Below, piece by piece: positions 1 to 11,678 of a DNA stretch of 64,000 bases. Position 1 is the stretch's first letter, and each line of letters opens with the position of its first letter. The DNA is from Rhodospirillaceae bacterium. Lineage in GTDB: Bacteria > Pseudomonadota > Alphaproteobacteria > UBA6615. The position numbers and the translations under genes were made by a program. The notes below the pieces were generated by a model that saw only the letters and a program-made list of their open reading frames with translations, made no database searches and was not told the DNA's origin. The DNA lies in contig PBPM01000031.1 of NCBI GenBank assembly GCA_002724635.1, positions 109,621 to 173,620 of the forward strand. Reading direction: 5' to 3'.

Positions 1-456
1 AAGGAAGGGGATGTCGGCCTTACGGTCGGCATCGAACAGGCCTTCGGACGCGAGCCGCTTGCGCCGTTCCTCAATCATCTTGAGCAGCGCGCCCTCGCCC
101 GCCACCTCGAGCCGCTCGATCACGAGCTGGTACTTGGAACGGGCGGGATAGGTCGTGACCCGCCCGGTAGCGATCACCTCGAGCCCGTCCTCGGGCTGCA
201 CCTCGAGACGACCCGCGGAACCGCGCCAGCATACCGCGTCCATGGTCGCGTCAGCGTCCTTGAGGGTCATGTAGAGATGCCCGGATGCCGCACGCTTGAA
301 GCCGGATACTTCGCCGCGCACACGGACACAGGCGAAGCTATCCTCGACCGTGCGCTTGACCGCCACTGACAAGTCCGCGACCGACAGCACGGGCGGCTGG
401 TTATCGCCGCGTACCTGGTCCAGTAGGTCCGGGGTATCGGGGGGCATCTGGTTCAT
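1..456 (-). CDS. xseA: Exodeoxyribonuclease VII large subunit, N-terminal part (runs off left edge)
   Basis: Reverse frame from ATG at 456 reads MNQMPPDTPDLLDQVRGDNQPPVLSVADLSVAVKRTVEDSFACVRVRGEVSGFKRAASGHLYMTLKD..., the XseA OB-fold. Confidence 0.88.
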   Translation of the reverse strand, partial: MNQMPPDTPDLLDQVRGDNQPPVLSVADLSVAVKRTVEDSFACVRVRGEVSGFKRAASGHLYMTLKDADATMDAVCWRGSAGRLEVQPEDGLEVIATGRVTTYPARSKYQLVIERLEVAGEGALLKMIEERRKRLASEGLFDADRKADIPFL

Positions 457-520
457 CGAATCACCTCCATGATACAAACTGCGGGCTCCAGAACGAAAGA
501 CCCAAAGAAGGATCCTCCCG

Positions 521-1795
521 ATGCGAATTCTCGTTGTCGGCGGCGGCGGGCGCGAACACGCGCTGTGCTGGGCTATCGCCGCCTCTCCGCTCTGCGAGGC
601 ACTGTATTGTGCGCCCGGCAATGCTGGGATCGCCCAAGATGCGGAATGCTTCCCCATTGCCGCCGACGATGTCGACGGCCTCGTTGCCTTCGCCACCGAA
701 CAGGCGATCGATCTGGTCGTGGTCGGCCCCGAGGCACCGCTGGTTCTCGGAATAGTCGACCGGCTCGAAGCAGCCGGGATCATAGCCTTCGGGCCACGCG
801 CAGACGCCGCCATGCTCGAGGGTTCCAAGGGCTTCATGAAGGATCTGTGCGACCGCCACGGCATCCCCACCGCCTCTTACGGACGTTTCACCGACGCCGA
901 AACAGCGAGGGCCTATATCCGCGAACAGGGCGCCCCCATCGTGGTCAAGGCGGACGGTCTGGCCGCGGGCAAGGGCGTCACCGTGGCCCGGACCGTCGAC
1001 GAGGCGCTCGACGCGGTAGACCAAGCGATGAACGACAAGGCCTTCGGCGACGCCGGCGCCGAGCTGGTTATCGAGGAGTTCCTGCCCGGCGAGGAGCTGT
1101 CCTTCTTCGCACTCGTCGACGGCGAGACCGCCCTGCCGCTGGCCGGCGCACAGGACCACAAGGCGGTCGGCGACGGCGACACCGGCCCTAATACCGGCGG
1201 TATGGGCGCATACTCGCCCGCCCCCTCACTCACGCCCGAGCTCGAGGCCGAGGTGATGGGAACGATCATTCTGCCGACCGTGCGCGGCATGGCTGCCGAC
1301 GGGTATCCCTATCACGGGGTCCTCTATGCCGGGCTGATGCTCGACGGGGGACGTCCCAAGCTGCTCGAGTACAACGTTCGTTTCGGCGACCCGGAATGCC
1401 AGGTCCTGATGATGCGCCTGCGCTCCGATATCGTGCCGGCCCTTGTTGCTTCATGCGACGGCACACTTTCAAACTTCGATCTGCGCTGGTCTAACGATGC
1501 GGCGCTCACCGTGGTACTGGCCGCGAATGGCTACCCGGGCGCCTACCAGAAAGGCACGGAGATACGCGGGCTTGACGCCGCGGCGGCGACCGGAGCCACC
1601 GTGTTCCATGCAGGCACGGCCGCCGATGGTGAAACAATTCGCGCGACCGGCGGGCGGGTGCTCAACGTCACAGCGCGTGGTCCCAGCATCGCCGAGGCCC
1701 AAGCGAATGCCTATGCCGCGGTCGATGCCGTCGACTGGCCCAACGGGTTCTGCCGTCGTGATATCGGCTGGCGGGCGGTCGCTTGCGAGGCCTGA
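521..1795 (+). CDS. purD: Phosphoribosylamine--glycine ligase
   Basis: [19 protein letters not shown]..., ATP-grasp GARS motifs, full length 424 aa. Confidence 0.97.
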   Translation: MRILVVGGGGREHALCWAIAASPLCEALYCAPGNAGIAQDAECFPIAADDVDGLVAFATEQAIDLVVVGPEAPLVLGIVDRLEAAGIIAFGPRADAAMLEGSKGFMKDLCDRHGIPTASYGRFTDAETARAYIREQGAPIVVKADGLAAGKGVTVARTVDEALDAVDQAMNDKAFGDAGAELVIEEFLPGEELSFFALVDGETALPLAGAQDHKAVGDGDTGPNTGGMGAYSPAPSLTPELEAEVMGTIILPTVRGMAADGYPYHGVLYAGLMLDGGRPKLLEYNVRFGDPECQVLMMRLRSDIVPALVASCDGTLSNFDLRWSNDAALTVVLAANGYPGAYQKGTEIRGLDAAAATGATVFHAGTAADGETIRATGGRVLNVTARGPSIAEAQANAYAAVDAVDWPNGFCRRDIGWRAVACEA

Positions 1796-1799
1796 ACAG

Positions 1800-2252
1800 T
1801 CAGCGCCGGGCGGCGAAGAACGCTCGCAGCATCTCCGCACATTCGCCCTCTTTGAGTCCGCCCACAATCTCAGGCGCGTGATTGCATGTCGCCTGTTCAA
1901 AGATCCGCGCCCCATGTTCGACGCCGCCCCCCTTGGGGTCGTAGGCACCGAAGAACAGCCGGCGAATCCGGGCAAACGCGATCGCCTGGGCGCACATGGC
2001 GCAGGGTTCCAGCGTGACATACAGGTCGCAGTCCGACAGCCGCGGCGCAGACAATTCCCGCGCGGCCATGCGAATTGCCAGCAACTCCGCATGGGCCGTC
2101 GGGTCGTGGTCCTGTTCGACCCGGTTTCCCGCGATGGCCACAATCCGCGAGGCGGCCCAATCGACGATCACGGCACCCACAGGCACGTCGCCCATCGTCG
2201 CGGCTTCCCGGGCCGCGGCCAGAGCCTGTTGCATGTAACGTACGTCTTCCAT
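1800..2252 (-). CDS. tadA: tRNA(adenine34)/nucleoside deaminase
   Basis: HAELLAIRMA and PCAMCAQA zinc deaminase motifs; start taken at MEDVRYMQQAL. Confidence 0.9.
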   Translation of the reverse strand: MEDVRYMQQALAAAREAATMGDVPVGAVIVDWAASRIVAIAGNRVEQDHDPTAHAELLAIRMAARELSAPRLSDCDLYVTLEPCAMCAQAIAFARIRRLFFGAYDPKGGGVEHGARIFEQATCNHAPEIVGGLKEGECAEMLRAFFAARR

Positions 2253-2319
2253 GGAACGGACGGTGCCTGTGCAAGCGCGAAATTGCAACGACGCGCAGGT
2301 GCCGCGTAGAGTGCGCCGC

Positions 2320-3033
2320 ATGTCCAGACCCGTGATCGGCATCACCCTCGATTCCGAGGACCCCGGCAGCTACTCTAACCTGCCCTGGTACGCCCTGCGC
2401 CAGAATTATACCGACGCGGTGGCCGAGGCCGGCGGCCTGCCGCTACCGCTGCCCCACGAACCCGACCGGGCCGAGGACTATCTCGACGTGATCGACGGGC
2501 TGGTCATCACCGGCGGCGCATTTGATGTCGATCCGTCCCTGTTCGGCGCCGGAGAACGGCACCCCACCGTCGTCACCAAGGACCGGCGCACGGCATTCGA
2601 GCTCGCCACCACCCGCGGCGCGCTCGAACGCGACATGCCCCTGCTCGGCATCTGCGGCGGCCAGCAGCTTCTGCATGTGGCGCTAGGCGGCACCCTGATC
2701 CAGCATATTCCCGACGAGATCGAGAAACCGCTCGCGCACGAGCAGCCCAACCCACGCCACGAGCCCGGCCACAGCGTTTCCGTGCGATCCGGCACGTTGC
2801 TGCACCGGATCGTCGACACAGACTCGCTCGAGGTGAACAGCGCACATCACCAAGCCGCTAAGGTCGCGTCGGACCGCATCGTGATCAACGCGGTCGCCCC
2901 CGACGGGGTGATCGAGGGAATTGAGGCCGTGGATGCGCGTTTCGTGCTGGGTGTCCAGTGGCATCCGGAGTACAAGGTCTCGGTGGGCGATGATGCAATC
3001 TTCCGGGCCTTCATCGACGCCGCCACCCGCTAG
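2320..3033 (+). CDS. Class I glutamine amidotransferase / gamma-glutamyl-GABA hydrolase family
   Basis: PLLGICGGQQLLHVALGG nucleophile elbow and VQWHPE motif. Confidence 0.88.
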   Translation: MSRPVIGITLDSEDPGSYSNLPWYALRQNYTDAVAEAGGLPLPLPHEPDRAEDYLDVIDGLVITGGAFDVDPSLFGAGERHPTVVTKDRRTAFELATTRGALERDMPLLGICGGQQLLHVALGGTLIQHIPDEIEKPLAHEQPNPRHEPGHSVSVRSGTLLHRIVDTDSLEVNSAHHQAAKVASDRIVINAVAPDGVIEGIEAVDARFVLGVQWHPEYKVSVGDDAIFRAFIDAATR

Positions 3034-3063
3034 TCAAAGCAACCAACCGATCGGCGCCAGCGC

Positions 3064-3795
3064 ATGAATTCCGACGCACCCAAGGGCGAGCGCATCGCCA
3101 AGGTCATTGCGCGGGCGGGTGTATCCTCGCGCCGCGAGGCCGAGCGCTGGATCGCGGACGGCCGCGTCACCCTCGATGGCAAACCGGTGGACTCGCCCGC
3201 GCTGAATGTCGCGACCGACGCCAACATCCGGATCGACGGGAACCCATTGCCCGCACGCGACGCTGCGCGCGTCTGGCGCTATCACAAGCCCCAAGGCCGG
3301 CTCACCACCCATCGTGACCCCGAGGGTCGGCCGACCATCTTCGACGCACTGCCGGCCGAACTGGCCCACGCCAAGCCGGTGGGGCGACTGGATATGAACT
3401 CCGAAGGCCTGCTTCTGCTGACCAACGATGGTACGCTCGCGCGATGGCTGGAGCTGCCGTCGACGGGCTGGCTGCGCCAGTATAGGGTTCGGGTGCACGG
3501 TCGGATCGAGGCGGCGGCGCTGGCCCGGCTCGAACGCGGGGGCAAGATCGACGGCACCCAGTTCCGGCCCGCGCACGCTGCGCTCGAGCGCCAGGTCGGG
3601 GCGAATGCCTGGCTGACCATCACGATCCGCGAAGGCAAGAACCGCGAGGTCCGGCGACTGATGGCGCATCTCGGATACACTGTGAACCGGCTAATCCGCA
3701 CCGGTTATGGACCGTTTCAGCTGGGCAAGCTGCCGCGCGGCCATGTACAGGAAGTCACACCTAAGATTCTCGCCGAACAGTTACCCCGCACATGA
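3064..3795 (+). CDS. rluB: 23S rRNA pseudouridine synthase, RluB/RsuA family
   Basis: S4 domain (RIAKVIARAGVSSRREAERWI) and GRLDMNSEGLLLLTNDG catalytic motif. Confidence 0.88.
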   Translation: MNSDAPKGERIAKVIARAGVSSRREAERWIADGRVTLDGKPVDSPALNVATDANIRIDGNPLPARDAARVWRYHKPQGRLTTHRDPEGRPTIFDALPAELAHAKPVGRLDMNSEGLLLLTNDGTLARWLELPSTGWLRQYRVRVHGRIEAAALARLERGGKIDGTQFRPAHAALERQVGANAWLTITIREGKNREVRRLMAHLGYTVNRLIRTGYGPFQLGKLPRGHVQEVTPKILAEQLPRT

Positions 3796-4367
3796 CAGCC
3801 CAACCCGGACGTCTGCGCATCATCGGCGGTAGCCACCGCGGACACCGCATCGAGATACCGACCGGCTCGGACGCACGTCCCACGGGCAACCGGGTCCGCG
3901 AGGCCCTGTTCAACATCCTCATGAATGGCCTCGCCGAAGCACCTCAACTCCCGGGTGCGCGGGTGCTCGACGCTTGCGCCGGTTCCGGCGCACTGGGCAT
4001 CGAGGCGCTGTCGCGCGGTGCGGACCACGCGGTCTTTCTCGACACCGACCGGGCGGCGGTCCGCCAGATCGTGACCAACCTCGACGCGCTAGGCCTGTCG
4101 GACCGCGCCGATGTCCGGCGGATGGACGCCGGCCGACCGACTGCCGGTGCTCCCTGTGCGATCCTGTTCCTGGACCCGCCCTACGACAGCGATACGGCCC
4201 AGACCGCGCCGGGGGCACTCGCTGCCGCGGGCTGGCTTGCGCCGGAGGCGCTGTGCGTAATCGAAACGCGCCGCAGCGCGGCACTCAATTGTGGCGCAGA
4301 ATTTATGCCGGTCGACACGCGCAGCTATGGCGACACGTCGCTGAACTTCCTAATCTGGTTAGGATAG
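3792..4367 (+). CDS. rsmD: 16S rRNA (guanine966-N2)-methyltransferase
   Basis: RIIGGSHRGHRI, RPTGNRVREALFN, LDPPYD motifs; 4-nt overlap with rluB. Confidence 0.92.
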   Translation: MTAQPGRLRIIGGSHRGHRIEIPTGSDARPTGNRVREALFNILMNGLAEAPQLPGARVLDACAGSGALGIEALSRGADHAVFLDTDRAAVRQIVTNLDALGLSDRADVRRMDAGRPTAGAPCAILFLDPPYDSDTAQTAPGALAAAGWLAPEALCVIETRRSAALNCGAEFMPVDTRSYGDTSLNFLIWLG

Positions 4368-4380
4368 GCACCTCGGCGGG

Positions 4381-6228
4381 TTAACGCCGGCCGAACAGGC
4401 GCTCGATATCGGCAAGGTTAAGTTCGACATAGGTCGGGCGGCCATGATTGCACTGGCCGGCATGAGGCGTCACTTCCATCTCGCGCAAAAGCGCGTTCAT
4501 CTCGTCGCGGTTCAATCGCCGACCAGCGCGCACGCTGCTGTGACAGGCCATTGTACTACAGACATCGTCCAGCCGTTCCTTCAGCGAATGCGCCGCGCCA
4601 ATCTCCGACAGATCGTCCGCAAGATCACGGACCAGCCCCGCGACATCCGACTGGCCCAGTAACGCGGGGACCTCGCGCACGACGACGGCCCCGGTCCCGA
4701 ACTTCTCGAGGACGAGGCCCAGCTCGGCAAACTCGTCGGCCCGCGCCGCGAGCCGGTCCGCCGCCGTTTCGTCCAGATCGACTACCTCGGGCAATAATAG
4801 TCCCTGGCGGACCACGCGGCCGTTCGCCAGCGCCACCTTCATGCGTTCATACACCAGCCGCTCATGGGCAGCGTGCTGATCGACAATCACCAGCCCCCCG
4901 GCCGTCTGGGAGACGATATAAGTCTCGTGCAGCTGGGCCTGCGCCGCGCCCAGCGGGAAGGCTACGTCCGCCGCCAGCGCATCCGCCGCGTCGCCCGCAT
5001 ACATGTCGACATCAGCAGGTTCGGGCGCCGCTGGAGCGGATTCTAGGCCTGGAATGACGCCCGTCCCGTCCTGTGGGGCAATATATTGCGCGGCCGCCTC
5101 GGCCAGTCCCGCCGGCACCCGGCCGCCGCCGTAGCCGCGTCCGCTAAAACCCGGTGTCCCGCCTGCCATACCGCCCTGCCGGAACGCACCCAGCGCAGCA
5201 TCTGCTACTGTGGTCGAGGCCCTGTGCCCGGCGGCGGCCAGCGCATGCCGCAGCCCACCGACGATCAGGCCGCGAACAATGCCGGGGTCGCGGAATCGGA
5301 CCTCGGCCTTCGCCGGATGCACATTTACGTCGACTATCTCGGGATCGATCTCGACGAATAGAGCAACCAGCGGGTGCCGCCCGCGCGCGAGGAAATCCTG
5401 ATAGGCGCCTCGTACCGCCCCGGTCAGCAGGCGATCGCGCACAGGGCGACCGTTGACGAACAGATACTGGTGCTTGGTCGTGTTTCGGTTGAGGGTCGGC
5501 AGGCCCGCATGCCCGATGAGGCGCACGCCGTCACGCTCAGCGTCGATGGCCAGCGCATTGTCGGCGAAGTCGCGACCCATCACGTCCGCGAGCCGGCGCA
5601 GGAGCGCATCCTGAGACCGACCCAAATTCTCGGTGGCGGAGCTGGCGAAGCGCTCACGCTCACCGTCCCCGATTGAAAAACCGATGTCCGAATGGGCCAT
5701 GGCGAGCCGCTGGACCGTGTCGACAGCATGGTCCATCTCGGTCCGCTCGGTCTTCAGGAACTTCAACCGCGCGGGCGTCGCGTAGAACAGATCACGCACC
5801 TCGACCCGGGTGCCGTTGCCCAGCGCCGCCGGCTGAACCTGATGCACCCGACCACCCTCAACGTGAATCTGCCAGCCATCGGCCCCGGACACGCGCGAGG
5901 AGATGCTCAGACGGCTGACCGAGCCGATGGACGGCAGCGCCTCACCTCGGAACCCCAACGTGGTAATATGCGTCAGTTCGTTGTCCGGCAGTTTCGACGT
6001 CGCATGGCGCTTGACGGCCAAGCCGAGTTCTTCCGGCGTCATGCCGGAACCGTCATCGCTCACTAAAATCATCGAGCGTCCGCCGTCGCGCAGAACTACG
6101 TCGATCTGCAACGCGCCGGCATCGATGGCGTTCTCGACTAATTCCTTGACGGCCGACGCCGGGCGTTCAATCACCTCACCCGCGGCGATCTGGTTGACGA
6201 TCGTCTCGGGCAGCCGCCGAATGGTCAT
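4381..6228 (-). CDS. mutL: DNA mismatch repair protein MutL
   Basis: [38 protein letters not shown]... GHKL ATPase; C-terminal [10 protein letters not shown] and [12 protein letters not shown]. Confidence 0.97.
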   Translation of the reverse strand: MTIRRLPETIVNQIAAGEVIERPASAVKELVENAIDAGALQIDVVLRDGGRSMILVSDDGSGMTPEELGLAVKRHATSKLPDNELTHITTLGFRGEALPSIGSVSRLSISSRVSGADGWQIHVEGGRVHQVQPAALGNGTRVEVRDLFYATPARLKFLKTERTEMDHAVDTVQRLAMAHSDIGFSIGDGERERFASSATENLGRSQDALLRRLADVMGRDFADNALAIDAERDGVRLIGHAGLPTLNRNTTKHQYLFVNGRPVRDRLLTGAVRGAYQDFLARGRHPLVALFVEIDPEIVDVNVHPAKAEVRFRDPGIVRGLIVGGLRHALAAAGHRASTTVADAALGAFRQGGMAGGTPGFSGRGYGGGRVPAGLAEAAAQYIAPQDGTGVIPGLESAPAAPEPADVDMYAGDAADALAADVAFPLGAAQAQLHETYIVSQTAGGLVIVDQHAAHERLVYERMKVALANGRVVRQGLLLPEVVDLDETAADRLAARADEFAELGLVLEKFGTGAVVVREVPALLGQSDVAGLVRDLADDLSEIGAAHSLKERLDDVCSTMACHSSVRAGRRLNRDEMNALLREMEVTPHAGQCNHGRPTYVELNLADIERLFGRR

Positions 6229-7514
6229 TTCAACGCCGCCAGCCGCGCGCGTGCGCGTTCCTTGCCATCGTCCACCGCCGGCTGGTCGAAGGGGTCAACC
6301 CCCAGCATGAAACAGGCGGTGACCGTTTCGAGCATGAAATGGACCATCAGTGCGCCCACTGCCGCAGGGTCGATCCGGGCCACGTCGATCCGTCGTACCG
6401 GGCGGCCATGGGCGCAAAGGGTATCGATCGTTGCCTCCTGCTCTGCCCCGAGCAGATCGCCCGTCGTCCGCCCGGCCAAGTAGTCCGCCCCGGCATGAGA
6501 TGCCAGTTCCGGCGGAACACGGTCGCCGCGTCCATCAAGCGGCTGGGCAATAATGGTGAACATCTTGTCGTCCGGCCCATCGAGATAGAGTTGCAACTGG
6601 CTGTGTTGGTCGACGGATCCAAGTGCGTCGATGGGCGTGGTACCGCGGCCGCTCTTGCCGATGCTCTCGGCCCAAAGCTGGCGATGCCATCGCACGAGCG
6701 GCGCCAGCGAATCGGAATAGGGCATGAGCACCCCCATTCGCGCGCCCCGGCTCTGCAAAAGGGCCAGCGAGACGGCCGCCCCCTCCGCTGCGGGAACGGC
6801 ATCAATAACAACGCCTTGGAGGTTCACCTTCAGCGCCTCGACCGCGCCGGCGCGCACCGCGGCAATGTCGACACCAACGAGCGCGGCCGGGAGAAGACCC
6901 ACCACACTCAGCGCTGCGTACCGCCCCCCGATGTCAGCGGGATGATCCATCACCGGTACGCCCCAGCGCGCGGCTAGGCGTCGGATTGGGTTGTCGCCAG
7001 GCTCGGTGATCGTGACCGCATAGTCCGCGACCGTATCCGCGCCGCGTTGTGCCACCAAGTCGGGCATCAGGGTCATCGCTAGCGCCAGTGTCTCCGCAGT
7101 ACCTCCCGATTTGGAAATCATGACCATACCCGTCCGCGCAAAATCTGTCGACGCGCGAAACCGCGCCAGAGTTTCTGGATCGGGGTTGTTGAGAAACCGC
7201 ACATCCACAGCTGGGTTCTGTGCAAGCGCGCACAACGCCTCTGCACCGAGGCTTGACCCTCCTACGCCGAGTAAGGCCACCGTCTTGCAATGGGCGGAAA
7301 GTCGCGCCGCGGCGTCCCAGATCGCACCCAAATCGTCGGCTTGGGCGGCGATCGATAACGCCGGGAACCCCTCCTCGGCAATGTCCTCACGCATAGCCGA
7401 CCACACGTCCCAGGCTGCCGCGCGTGCCGTCGCAAGCGCATCCGCCGTGAGGCCGCCGTCGCCAATCACCTCGGCCATGCAGCGGCTAACATCCTGAGTA
7501 TATATTTCCGACAT
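6225..7514 (-). CDS. pgi: Glucose-6-phosphate isomerase
   Basis: [27 protein letters not shown] sugar isomerase motifs; start at MSEIYTQD. Confidence 0.9.
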   Translation of the reverse strand: MSEIYTQDVSRCMAEVIGDGGLTADALATARAAAWDVWSAMREDIAEEGFPALSIAAQADDLGAIWDAAARLSAHCKTVALLGVGGSSLGAEALCALAQNPAVDVRFLNNPDPETLARFRASTDFARTGMVMISKSGGTAETLALAMTLMPDLVAQRGADTVADYAVTITEPGDNPIRRLAARWGVPVMDHPADIGGRYAALSVVGLLPAALVGVDIAAVRAGAVEALKVNLQGVVIDAVPAAEGAAVSLALLQSRGARMGVLMPYSDSLAPLVRWHRQLWAESIGKSGRGTTPIDALGSVDQHSQLQLYLDGPDDKMFTIIAQPLDGRGDRVPPELASHAGADYLAGRTTGDLLGAEQEATIDTLCAHGRPVRRIDVARIDPAAVGALMVHFMLETVTACFMLGVDPFDQPAVDDGKERARARLAALK

Positions 7515-7631
7515 GCGGGTTCCGTCAGTCACGCCCGAACCGGCAGTCTGCGTCGTCCGCCGGGCCGGCGACAATGACCCATATTGTGGACAAATCGGGC
7601 GAGTCGGAGAATGTCGGTGCACTCTTCCCTG

Positions 7632-8987
7632 TCAACCGTCGTCGGCGATCGTCCGGGTCGCCGCGAGTCCCTCGGGTCTGCCGACGACCACGACGGTCAG
7701 TGCAGCGGGATCGAGGACTTTTTGCGCAACGCGCCGAACTTCCTCGAGTGTCACAGCTTCGATCAGGTCGTTTCGCCGGTTAAGGAAGTCGATTCCGAGG
7801 TCGCGGAACTGCACCGCTACCAGAGTCCCCGCGATCGCCATCGTGCTGTCGAAGCGAAGCCCGAAGGAGCCGATCAGGTTCGCTTTCGCCCGGTCGAGCT
7901 CCTCCTGCGAGATCGCGAATTCCTGCACATTCACCCATTGCTCGCGGATTAGGTCGACCGATTTTGCCACCGCGCCGTTCTCAGTGCCCGCCCCGCCCAT
8001 CCACAGGGGCCCCTTTTGAAGCGGCAGCAGGTAGCTGAACACGGAATAGGCGAGACCCCGTTTCTCACGCACCTCGTCATAAAGGCGTGAGGTAAAGTTG
8101 CCGCCGCCAAGTACATGATTCAGCAAGATCGCTGCGTAGTAATCGGGATCGTCACGATAGAGCCCGCGATGGCCGAATACGACCCGGCTCTGAGGAATGT
8201 CGCGCTCGACGACAATAACCTCGCCAGCCGCGCCCAACTCGGCTTGTGGGATGGTAAAGGCTTCCGCCCGCTCCGGAAGATCGACAAAGGTCGCATCGAG
8301 CAGCGGCCCGAGTTCCGCCGCCGTCACATCGCCGACAACACCGATGATCAGCTCGCTGCGCGCAAGGCGCCGGCTCACGAACTTGCGTAGGTCCGCCTGC
8401 GTGATCGCAGCGACGCTCTCGGGCGTCCCCGTCACGGGCCGGCTGTAGGGGTGGTCGTCAAATACAGCCTTACGAAATGTCTGCTGGGCGATCCGGTTCG
8501 GGTTGCTGGCGCCCGCCGCGAGGCCGGCCTGGATCTGGGCGCGAACACGCTCGACCGCCATCGCATCGAACCGCGGGCTTGTCACGGCCAACCGCAAGAG
8601 GTCGAATGCCTCGTCACGGTTTCGCGTGAGAGTTTTCACCTGCCCGCCGAACCCGTCGAATGTGGCATTAAAGGACAGGGAGATCGACTGGTCCGCTAGG
8701 CGGGTCTGGAACACTTCGGACTCGAGTTCTCCCGCCCCCTCGTCGAGCAGGCCCGAGACCATGTTCGCTAGGCCTTCCTTGCCGGCAGGATCAGTTGCCG
8801 CGCCGCCAGGGAACAGGAAACGCGCCGAGACGATCGGCAGCGAATGATCCTCGACCAGCCACGCCTCAATCCCGCCCGGGCTGATCACCCGCTGGATGTC
8901 GAACGCCTTCGCCGGCAGCGGCGCGAGCATCAAGGCCAGCAAGATAAGCAGCGGCGGCGCGGGCACACGCTCTATCGCCTGGGTCAT
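7632..8987 (-). CDS. M16 family peptidase-like protein lacking the HxxEH motif (probable non-catalytic partner)
   Basis: M16 fold sequence with GLANMVSGLLDEGAGELES where HxxEH would be; signal-like N-terminus; overlaps the next gene by 4 nt. Confidence 0.85.
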   Translation of the reverse strand: MTQAIERVPAPPLLILLALMLAPLPAKAFDIQRVISPGGIEAWLVEDHSLPIVSARFLFPGGAATDPAGKEGLANMVSGLLDEGAGELESEVFQTRLADQSISLSFNATFDGFGGQVKTLTRNRDEAFDLLRLAVTSPRFDAMAVERVRAQIQAGLAAGASNPNRIAQQTFRKAVFDDHPYSRPVTGTPESVAAITQADLRKFVSRRLARSELIIGVVGDVTAAELGPLLDATFVDLPERAEAFTIPQAELGAAGEVIVVERDIPQSRVVFGHRGLYRDDPDYYAAILLNHVLGGGNFTSRLYDEVREKRGLAYSVFSYLLPLQKGPLWMGGAGTENGAVAKSVDLIREQWVNVQEFAISQEELDRAKANLIGSFGLRFDSTMAIAGTLVAVQFRDLGIDFLNRRNDLIEAVTLEEVRRVAQKVLDPAALTVVVVGRPEGLAATRTIADDG

Positions 8988-10348
8988 GTTTGGTCCCCTC
9001 CCGCACCCGGCAGCAATATGCCGGTGGTCGATCGTTTCATATCGAAGATCGCGCGGGCGGCTGCATTGACCTGCTCCACGGTCACCGCCCGAATCCGTTC
9101 GGGCCATGCCTCGACATCCGCGACCGTCTGCCCCGTCGTCAGCGCGGTGCCGAAGACGTGCGCGGGACCGCCGACGCTGTCGCGCGCGAAGATCGTGCTA
9201 TCGATCAGGCGTTGCTTAGCTCGCGCCAGCTCCTCCTCGGTGATCCCGTCCTCTCGCAGAAGGCCGACCTGCTCGTCCAGTGCAGCCTGGACTGTCTCGA
9301 CATCGACTTCCGGCCGCGGGCTAAACCATAGGCCAAACGTGGTGAGATCGAGGTCGCCGGGCGAGTACCACGCGCCGGCCGATACCGCCAGCGACTGGTC
9401 GACGACGACCGACCGATAGATGCGTCCCGTTGTGCCGCCGCCAAAAATCTCCGCCAGCAGTTCAAGCGCATAAGCATGGGAGGTATCGCCCGCAACATAG
9501 CTCGGCGCGAGATAACGACGCGACCAGGCCGGCTGGTCGACCCGTGCATCGCGCATCACCACCTCGCGCGGGGCGATCTGGGGCGGTTCCACCGGGCGTT
9601 CGCGCGGCGGCAGGGTCTTAGCTGGAATCCTTCCGTAGGTGTCCCGCGCAAGGCGCACCACCTCTTGCGGGTCAACATCACCCGACACGACCAGGATTGC
9701 GTTGTTCGGCGCGTACCACGTCTCGTAGAAGGATTCGAGATCGGCACGGGTAATGGCCTCGATCTCATGCGCCCAGCCGATCACGGGTAGGCGATAGGGA
9801 TGATTGAGCCAGGTCGCCGCATTCACCTGTTCGGACAGCAGCGCGCGGGGACGATTGTCCGTGCGCGCCCGGCGTTCCTCGAGGATCACCTTCCGCTCCG
9901 GTTCGATGATCGCGTCGGTCAGGACGAGCCCGGTCATCCGATCCGCCTCGAGCTCCATCATCAGCCCCAGATGGCGCGGCGCGACAGTCTGAAAATACCC
10001 CGTATAATCTTGCGAGGTGAACGCGTTCTCGCGCCCGCCCAGCTCAGCGATAATCCGGGAGAATTCACCCGGCGCGTGGGTCTCGGTTCCCTTGAACATC
10101 AAATGCTCGAGATAATGGGCGATGCCGGACTTGCCCGCAGGTTCGTCGGCGGCACCGGCGCGATACCAAACCATATGGGTCACCACCGGCGCGCGATGAT
10201 TCTTGATCACCACCACTTGCATGCCGTTGTCGAGTTCGAAGTTGGCCGGATTGAAGACCTGCGCCTGCGCGATGGTAATTGCCGGAAACCCGAATGCCAT
10301 TAAAAGCAGCATCGCGCGGAGAACATGCATGCGTGTAAACCAGAGCAT
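8984..10348 (-). CDS. M16 family zinc peptidase (catalytic)
   Basis: HYLEHLMFKGTETH (HxxEH) plus signal-like N-terminus. Confidence 0.9.
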   Translation of the reverse strand: MLWFTRMHVLRAMLLLMAFGFPAITIAQAQVFNPANFELDNGMQVVVIKNHRAPVVTHMVWYRAGAADEPAGKSGIAHYLEHLMFKGTETHAPGEFSRIIAELGGRENAFTSQDYTGYFQTVAPRHLGLMMELEADRMTGLVLTDAIIEPERKVILEERRARTDNRPRALLSEQVNAATWLNHPYRLPVIGWAHEIEAITRADLESFYETWYAPNNAILVVSGDVDPQEVVRLARDTYGRIPAKTLPPRERPVEPPQIAPREVVMRDARVDQPAWSRRYLAPSYVAGDTSHAYALELLAEIFGGGTTGRIYRSVVVDQSLAVSAGAWYSPGDLDLTTFGLWFSPRPEVDVETVQAALDEQVGLLREDGITEEELARAKQRLIDSTIFARDSVGGPAHVFGTALTTGQTVADVEAWPERIRAVTVEQVNAAARAIFDMKRSTTGILLPGAGGDQT

Positions 10349-10501
10349 CGATTGCAGTCCTTTCTGCGGCGCATTCAGGTCGTTGCCAGATATGGCGCGC
10401 AAGGACGCGCCGACAATGCCAATCCCGGCAATTCGCTCACTTTAACGCTACATTTGGCGAAATTGGGGCGGCGGTTGGCCGCGCGCGACCCCGACGGCAC
10501 T

Positions 10502-11140
10502 TTAGAAGATGTCGAGCAGGCTATTTCGCTTACGCGAGATCGTGGGCACCTCACCCTCGGACGCCGGAACACCCAGCGCCTGGTTCTCACGCAGGCGGCG
10601 CGATTCCTCGGCCGCGTCCAACACATCGTCGACCGCATCCTGTTTAAGGCCCAGCAGCTCGCGAATGAAGTTCTGGTTGTCATCCTTGAGGACCGAAGTT
10701 TCGCGGTCGATCTGCGCACGGATGAGCGGATCGGTCTCCAGAGCGCCGGCGCGTGACAGGAATGCAGATTCTCCGGCGGTCGCCTGCTGCATGCCATCGC
10801 GTGGTGCCGCGCGAGCCGCCAGCCTGACATTGCCGCGCACTTTGCGGGTGTCGTCATCCTTGCGGAACACGGCCTGGCGAGCCTGCTCGCGTGTCGAAAG
10901 CGTTGTCAGGTCCTCGGCCCCGGGTCGCGGGGGGCGCAGCTTGAAATCAGGCGGCTGCGACAGGGGTGCACGCGGCACGACGGCGAACTCATCGGGCGCA
11001 TTGCGCTGCAGGCCGAGGGCGCGCTTTGTCGAATCGCCACAGGCCGCTAGCGCCATCGCTACGACCATCAACAGGACAAGTGCACACGGAGTACGTGTGG
11101 AACCGTCGGTGCGCGCGGGTGTCTCAAGCATGGCGGTCAT
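10502..11140 (-). CDS. DUF3035-type lipoprotein
   Basis: Lipobox LAACGDS; FAVVPRAPLSQPPDFKLRPPRPG typical of the family; lies between lspA and the M16 peptidases as often seen in alphaproteobacteria. Confidence 0.75.
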   Translation of the reverse strand: MTAMLETPARTDGSTRTPCALVLLMVVAMALAACGDSTKRALGLQRNAPDEFAVVPRAPLSQPPDFKLRPPRPGAEDLTTLSTREQARQAVFRKDDDTRKVRGNVRLAARAAPRDGMQQATAGESAFLSRAGALETDPLIRAQIDRETSVLKDDNQNFIRELLGLKQDAVDDVLDAAEESRRLRENQALGVPASEGEVPTISRKRNSLLDIF

Positions 11141-11183
11141 ATCCGTCCGTTCATCGCTCGGGTCGCGTTTCAGATCAGAAGAC

Positions 11184-11654
11184 CTATTTTACCGAACGCG
11201 CGGAGCCGAACAAGCCATCGTACAGCAACATAGCGGTCCCGAAGAAGATGGCCATGTCCGCGATGTTGAACGCCGGCCAGTGCCAGCCGAACGCATGGAT
11301 ATCGATGAAGTCGACCACCGCGCCGTAAATCAGGCGGTCGATCACATTGCTGAGGGCCCCGCCGATCACCAACAGAAGTGCGAAGCGCACGATAGCCTGA
11401 CCCGAGCGCAACAGCCATATTATCAGCATCACCACGATGACTAGAGCGAGCGCAACGAGAATCCAGCGCGACATCTCTGTCCCCCCAAACAGGCCGAAGC
11501 TGATGCCACGGTTCCAGACCGGCACCAAATTGAAGAAGGATGCGACCGAGATCACCGTCGGGGGATCGAAGACCAGCCCCAACATGACATGTTTGACAAG
11601 TTGATCGAAGGCAATCAGCGCTCCGATGAAAACTAAGGCCCATTGTGGCATCAC
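11184..11654 (-). CDS. lspA: Lipoprotein signal peptidase
   Basis: Four TM helices, GGALSNVIDRLIYGAVVDFIDIH and FNIADMAI motifs. Confidence 0.95.
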   Translation of the reverse strand: MMPQWALVFIGALIAFDQLVKHVMLGLVFDPPTVISVASFFNLVPVWNRGISFGLFGGTEMSRWILVALALVIVVMLIIWLLRSGQAIVRFALLLVIGGALSNVIDRLIYGAVVDFIDIHAFGWHWPAFNIADMAIFFGTAMLLYDGLFGSARSVK

Positions 11655-11678
11655 AAATCCGCCGACCTACTCGGCGGC

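Noticed and set aside
469-1191. Arg-rich 240-aa ORF overlapping purD
   Set aside because: Shadow frame of purD, typical GC-rich artefact.
7632-10348. Loss of the zinc motif in one of the two M16 peptidases as a novelty
   Set aside because: Catalytic/non-catalytic M16 pairs in tandem are common and described in Gram-negative bacteria.
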